Below, one piece after another: positions 58,890 through 64,000 of a DNA stretch of 64,000 nucleotides (positions are counted from its first letter, which is position 1; every line of letters begins with the position of its first letter). The notes under the pieces are model-generated. The model searched no databases and was not told the DNA's origin. It was given only the letters and a program-made list of their open reading frames with translations. A program made the position numbers and the translations under genes. Origin of the DNA: Dryococelus australis (taxonomy: Eukaryota > Arthropoda > Insecta > Phasmatodea > Phasmatidae); the NCBI GenBank assembly GCA_029891345.1, contig CM056993.1, forward strand, positions 271,244,350-271,308,349, read 5' to 3'.

Positions 58890-60164
58890 AAGAATTGCCC
58901 ACCCCCCGCGTTCTGAGAGCCATCAAATTGTCACCTGCTACGAAGCATTCGGAGCGCGGCCAATGCTTGCAGAAGCCGAGTGCCGGGCAGAGGGTAGTCA
59001 TACCTACCACCCCGGTTCTGGTGAGGGCATGCCTAGCGCACTATAAAGGACTGTGCGCGGCCGAGGACAGGAGTGTTCTTCTCCAGTTGCTCGCCTCAAC
59101 ACTTCATGTGCTGGGGCTCTTCTGACTGCCAGGTCTTTTAGATCTTCAGCAGCTACCACTAGTTACCAGTGGCTTTTGCAGCCTCTGCCACTAGCTACCA
59201 GAAGCTCCATTGTCTTCAAACCACCATCTGCATCTACCAGATGCTCTCCATTAGCAAGCCTGCAGACACCATCACACCTCCCGTTGCCGTTCCTCATGGT
59301 TCAGCAGTTGCTTCTACTTGATGGTACCCACCATCTTTAAAAGTAGTGGCCTCCTTTTTGTAAAGTATCTTCTAGATCTCCCTTGGTTAGAGTAGCTGCG
59401 ACTGAGTTGTTTTCATTGCTGTCAAATTCATTCACCATCTTGATTAGTCTAGGAGCAGGTCACCTACGCCTGTTTACCATAGGTTACTTCCGTATCATAC
59501 TCTGCTTTGTTAGGAGGGAGTACACATCAACATAATTATTATTCGTAATAAATGTGTATCGTGCCTATCCTGAGAGTGTTTCTGTTCTAAATGTAAAACC
59601 TACGATCACTAGAAACTATTATCATTTTCTGACATCAACCAAGACCGGGTGTTCCAAATGTACGAACCATAGAGTAGGACTGCAGATTCCCTTCAGGAAT
59701 CTGTACGTCAGAACACACCAACTTTTGACTGCCACCCATTCTATACATTCTACATTCTGGTGGATAGAAAGGTAGAGCCACAACCACTAAGTACTCATCC
59801 AAGAGGGGTGAGACAGTCATTCTATGTTGTACTGCTACCAGAGCGCTTATGGTGCTGGAAGGAGTATTTGCCTGGGTCTGAAGACCTAACCCCTGTTAAT
59901 AACCCCTGTTATCGACCACACTCAGTAGTGGTAGGAAGACTGCCCACACGGTTCACCGCTCCAGGTTCGTGCGCTAGAGGTGCAGGGCTGATTGGAGCAC
60001 CGGACTCGCGCCATCAACCACAACTGGTAGTACACCTAACGAGGATTCTATCTTGCGTTCACACTGATCGAAAGTATAATTTGGCCCATGATGGGCTGGA
60101 TATTAATCAAATGTCTGGTAACTCCAGGGTTTCCGTTCAAAGGGATAGACAGTCTCTCCTCTAA
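58890..60164 (+). mobile_element. Family X relative, copy G (divergent subfamily)
   Basis: A TATAAAG (59042-59048) and an AATAAA (59547-59552), about 500 bases apart, repeat the LTR-like arrangement of family X. After about 59700 the sequence aligns with the N-terminal segment of copies B and D: CTGCCACCCATTCTATACATTC, the complement-free equivalent of D's CGGCCACCCATTCTG, then GAGCCACAACCACTAAGTAC against GAGCCCCAACACTAGGTAC. The ORF 59760-60164 (134 codons) begins in this segment (RKVEPQPLSTHPRG). The core and C-terminal motif are not present on this strand. It converges on copy I. Confidence 0.5.
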
Positions 60165-60690
60165 AAAGGTGTTCAGTTCTGCCGGGATACATGGGCTTTG
60201 CTGGTATACAGAACTGACAGTGTGGCTACTCTGCAGGGTATGGAATCTTGGCTGATTAATGCAAGTCTGCATTTGGCGAGTATGGCAGATGGAACGCTAC
60301 TTGAGTGACATTTCAACAAGGCAGGAGCTTTCTGTGGTGCAAGCGTATGTGGTGTTGGTGGAGTGGTGTGAATGTGAATTTCCTGTGTTTGGTAGACTGA
60401 AGGTGGCAGGAGAGTACTGTTGGTGTTAAGTGAGCTATTGCCGGTGTACGTGGCAGTTCAGGCTTCTTCAAGTACTCTATAATGCATTCAGGGTAAGCTG
60501 CTGGTCCAGTGTGTACAGGTGGAGAGAACAGATGGCTGGGCACTGGAACTTCTCATGGCTTTTGCAGTCGGCGTAGAGCTTGCGCCTGTTCTCTGGGTGG
60601 AAGGCTAGCTAACTGTTTAACTATAGAGGCCTGCTACAGAGAGTGCCCCCTTAACCTTCTCCTTCAGGCCCCCCCCCCCCCTTTTGGCAA
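60165..60690 (-). mobile_element. Family X fragment, copy I
   Basis: On the minus strand, LASLPPREQAQALRRLQKP (about 60612-60555), interrupted by a stop, is followed by CIIEYLKKPELPRTPAIAHL (60485-60425) and then, in another frame, IPCRVATLSVLYTSKAHVSR (about 60245-60186). These are the core and C-terminal motif of family X. No LTR-like part belongs to it, so it is 5'-truncated. Confidence 0.6.
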
Positions 60691-60729
60691 GTGGATATCG
60701 AGAGGTAAGAAATTGCCCACATCACTGCC

Positions 60730-63700
60730 CATTGACTAGAACACTACTACGCCAAGTAGGGAGGAGTGTTTTTGGTGGGCACTAAATCAAGTGTACCCTA
60801 TTATGGCTGGATGCTCAGGTTAAAATTAGTTCTTGCGTGGCACTGGGGCACGTCCAGTACAAAGGACTGGCCTGGTATATTTGCAGCAGGGCACAAAGTT
60901 GGGTTCTGGCAATGCGAACTTTCGTTTCTGGCTTGGTGCTTTGGGTAGTATACATGGATGACATTCATTACTTGTGCCTGGACCAGCGGGTGGCAGAATA
61001 ATTGTGCATGTTGGCACTGCAGGAATTTCTATGTGTGCTGTAGCTGAGTTGGTTGTGTCAGTGGAGACAGAGTTACTGATATGAGATATGTTATAGGATC
61101 TGTCGGTGGTTGGTTGGGCTGGTGGAGGTACTCGGCCAGCCATGGGTGTGCCACTTGACTCAAGCATGAAGGAGCCAGGAACAGATTCTTTGGTATCTCA
61201 AGATCGAAGGGGATGAGAAGATAGTGCAGTGCCTGAGCTTGTTCTTTAGGTGCGAGCTGTCCAATGTTAGCGACAAGGGTGGGGGTCAGTTTTTGCAAAC
61301 GCCTGAAGTCAATGAGCACGTGCTTCACATTCTCTCTGAGTCCGCTGCATCAGGAATAGTAGAGATGGGATAAACCCAAATTTTGTAACCGAACCGAACT
61401 AGAACTTAACCCAGAATATTTTTATCGAACCGAACCTTTAAATTTGTACACGAAACGAACTTGAAACAAACTTTAAAAATGTCTTATCCTCACACATATG
61501 CCTTCATAATTCAACCCTAAATATATCTGTGTGTGTCTGTGCGTGCGCGCAAGTGTGTGTGTGGGTGGGTGTATATGTATGTGTATATATACATATATAG
61601 ACATATATGTATATATATACAAACAAATATGTAGAACCACCTTAAAAATACAGTGGATTATGGATGCTAAACAGTAATCAATGTGTGCACACACGTATAT
61701 CTGCAAATTAAGTACTTAACATTGATTACAGTGGTCCCGTGGATCATTTTAGCAGTGTTGCCCACTCAAGTAATGAGAGTTTTGTAACTTGGCTTCTGAA
61801 CTTGGCTACACGGTGCAAAGTGAAAACAATCTATATACATACAGCCTATTTGTTCAAGTATAAAACACAGACAAACTAATACAACCACATTGACAATTTC
61901 ATGTCTAATTGTTTAAACATGTGGGCCTAAAATAAACAGTAAACATATCACACACACACACAACCTGCACAGTTTCACCACTAATAGTTCCAAAATGTAA
62001 TGGCCAAATTTTTTCTAATGTGGGAAAAAGATAAACATTAACATAATATTAACTTTTGGTTTTTATAGATTTGGTTGATATGATAATTTATTGTAACTCT
62101 GGGAAATGTATATTTCTAGTCGTTTTAGATGTGGTATGTGAAAACCACAAATTAGCAACACAAAAAAATGTTAATTGAAATGTAATTTTTCAAAAACTCA
62201 AGCATATCACTTATTTTGTATACAATCATTTAAATAAAGAATAGCACCTGGTTTTACACACTATAGAGTTCAAGAAATAATGCTACAAAAACAATAATCA
62301 AATATGACTTGTTCGGTAATTTGTTGGGTTGCGTTATTTTCCAACTGCTTTGAAGTGAAGTACCGTATTTACTCGTGTATAGTGCAACCGTGATTTCTGC
62401 AACAGATTCCAGGTGTGTGTTCGTTCCCCCCTCTCCTTCTCACCACTAAAATTACACCAACAATTTATGGGGCCTTGTTAACAAATTATTATTTTGTTTT
62501 AAATTAATATGTGATGATTGCAAAATATTTGGAAAATATTCTAATTAAATAACTCGTGGGGTTAAAAGCCAAAATATAGACTCTTCTACTACACTTCCCT
62601 TTAAACATCACGGGACAGTTTAGGAGTTTACGACTACCCCTTTACCACTGCTCAGAAATGTTTTCCTTTATTTTAGGGGAAAAAGGACAAGCTGTACATG
62701 AGTAAATACTGAAGTTTGTATCGAAGTTCGTTAATGATGTTCCTTTCGTGCAGATTTTCGAACCGAACATGAACTCCTGTAAATTTTTCAAACTGAACTA
62801 AAACCGATCTTTGACATGGCAATAAATTTCGAACCGAACCAGAGCATAACCTTAAAGTTCGGGTTTGGTTCGAAATCAGAACGTTCGACCCATCTCTAGG
62901 AATAAGGTATCTGGAGTACACAAAACACACATTCACGTCCGTGAGGTGAAAGGCAGTCCCTGCACATGACTGTAAGTTTCAGCAGAGTCTTCCCAATCCA
63001 GGTAACAACCCCTACCAGCACTGAAGGTGTGGTGGAAGAGGGCGAGCACCGAACGACAAGCTGGCCAGAAAGCAGAGTATGTGTGCATGGGCTCACCCGT
63101 TCTGCCTACAGAAGTATGGGGAAAGGGTAGCCGTTTCTAATGCTTGTGGGTTAACAAGAAGTGTCTTGGAATCGGCTGAGTAACAATTCCCGTGATCACC
63201 TACATTTCCCCCAGGAAGGAGGTCAACTGGGATAGGTGCTAAGTCTTCAAGAATGTGGTACTCAGGGATCATATTAGGCACAATGGTTATTCCATATGAT
63301 TGGAAATAAACATTTGGTGTCCAACTATGTCCTATGTGTAACAAAAGCTTTCGGGAAGCTAAGCCTATGCAATCCAGGTAGAGGGGACCTGATTCTGAGC
63401 TATGAGAGGGATAGGGTAGTCGAGCGTTGTGAAAACAACTGGAAACTAGACTAAATTCCTTAAACCATCGTTGTCAGGAGGGGCGGCAGTACCTAGTGTG
63501 CAGATGACTTTTTCGGCACGGTGCTTGGAATACTAAGTAATGTGTGGAAGGAAACAAGGTTTAGGCGGCTTTTTGGCACTGAAGGTGCGGGGAAGAGGGA
63601 AATGTATAGCAAGCAGCTAGGCTGGTCTCGGGTGCCTAGCGATGGAGAAATCAATCAACTGTAAGCGAAGGCTTAAGGGCATTTTGGTCGGTTCGGTCAG

Positions 63701-64000
63701 TGAGTGCAGTGGAAAATTGAAAACTGGCCGTTCAGACTGATCAGTTCCTTCAGCTGCAAGCATGGTGGAGGGTATGAAGACTGCTCCTGAGTCAAATTCT
63801 GACTCCGTATTTATACTCTACCAGGCGGCTGTCTCTTCCTTCATTGGCTGGCCTCTCTTAGGTGAGGGGTTGCCGCAGAGCGGAGGGTTGGCGAAAACAT
63901 AGCTTCTCCGGCATGATGTCACCAGCTGACTGAGATAATGGTACACAAACAACGAGACATACTAGTGGTGCCATCTAGCGGTGATTAGTAGTACTCGATG
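60730..64000 (-). mobile_element. Family X LTR-type element, copy E (interrupted, runs off window)
   Basis: The minus-strand copy starts beyond the right edge. TATAAATA (complement of 63808-63815) and N-terminal coding sequence (63100-62900) are visible. A hAT MITE then interrupts the coding region (61360-62897). The core resumes at 61351-61030 with KEQAQALHYLLIP, LEIPKNLFLAP and HPWLAEYLHQPNQ. The C-terminus (60930-60829) is PNFVPCCKYTRPVLCTGRAP ending VPRKN. The tail has GCCCACCAAAAACACTCC (60785-60770). Removing the MITE and one copy of its 8-bp duplication leaves a sequence colinear with copy D. Confidence 0.72.
61360..62897. mobile_element. hAT-type MITE inserted in family X copy E (1.5 kb)
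   Basis: The ends TAGAGATGGG (61360) and CCCATCTCT (to 62897) are inverted repeats. The flanks AGGAATAG (61352-61359) and AGGAATAA (62898-62905) are an 8-bp target duplication with one difference. Both ends carry clusters of the word GAACCGAAC or its complement (61400-61460 and 62756-62880), a subterminal repeat pattern typical of hAT elements. The interior has a GT/TATA microsatellite (61525-61620) and no transposase. Copy D shows the unoccupied site at about 53890. Confidence 0.88.

Noticed and set aside
59760-60164. 134-codon ORF as a host gene.
   Set aside because: Its start aligns with the N-terminal coding segment of family X copies B and D, and it follows an LTR-like promoter and AATAAA.

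Overview
This is animal nuclear DNA, most likely from an arthropod and probably an insect with a large, repeat-rich genome. It is AT-rich, has no operons or dense ORFs, contains one spliced housekeeping gene with introns up to 20 kb, and is otherwise packed with decayed transposable elements. A tRNA-derived SINE at about 45.3 kb has a body like those I recall from polyneopteran insects. That placement is an inference only.

The one host gene I can support is TSR1 (pre-rRNA-processing protein, late 40S assembly factor) on the + strand. Four coding exons are visible: 21347-21617, 22189-22414, 42550-42736 and 57766-57984. Together they cover roughly residues 33-335 of an 800-residue protein. The N-terminal exon is not recognised, and the C-terminal half lies beyond the right edge. 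Exon 42550-42736 contains a frameshift that looks like loss of two A's from a homopolymer.

Layout. 0-4 kb: a small acidic ORF, a LINE 3' fragment and a possible MITE. 4.3-9.9 kb: a very large foldback with arms of about 1 kb, a second 325-bp palindrome in its loop and a LINE inserted in its right arm. 11.1-13.1 kb: copy A of an LTR-type element family (called family X here). 15.1-15.5 kb: a Mutator-like transposase relic. 16.8-17.8 kb: a hAT-type MITE. 21.3-22.4 kb: TSR1 exons. The 20-kb intron then holds a hAT-like element (23.6-26.1 kb), family X copy B (26.2-28.1 kb), an LTR-like promoter (29-30 kb) and a decayed Ty3/Gypsy element (31.2-37.7 kb). The 15-kb intron holds family X copies F, C and D, a SINE, a hAT transposase relic, a 3 x 154-bp repeat and a complete non-autonomous Helitron. 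After the last visible exon come family X relatives G, I and E, and E is split by a 1.5-kb hAT MITE.

Two signals deserve most attention. (1) Family X: at least seven copies share a promoter-bearing LTR-like 5' end and an otherwise unrecognised protein with a conserved core and a conserved C-terminal motif. (2) The Gypsy element encodes two tandem PHD-type zinc fingers in frame with, and immediately upstream of, its Gag.
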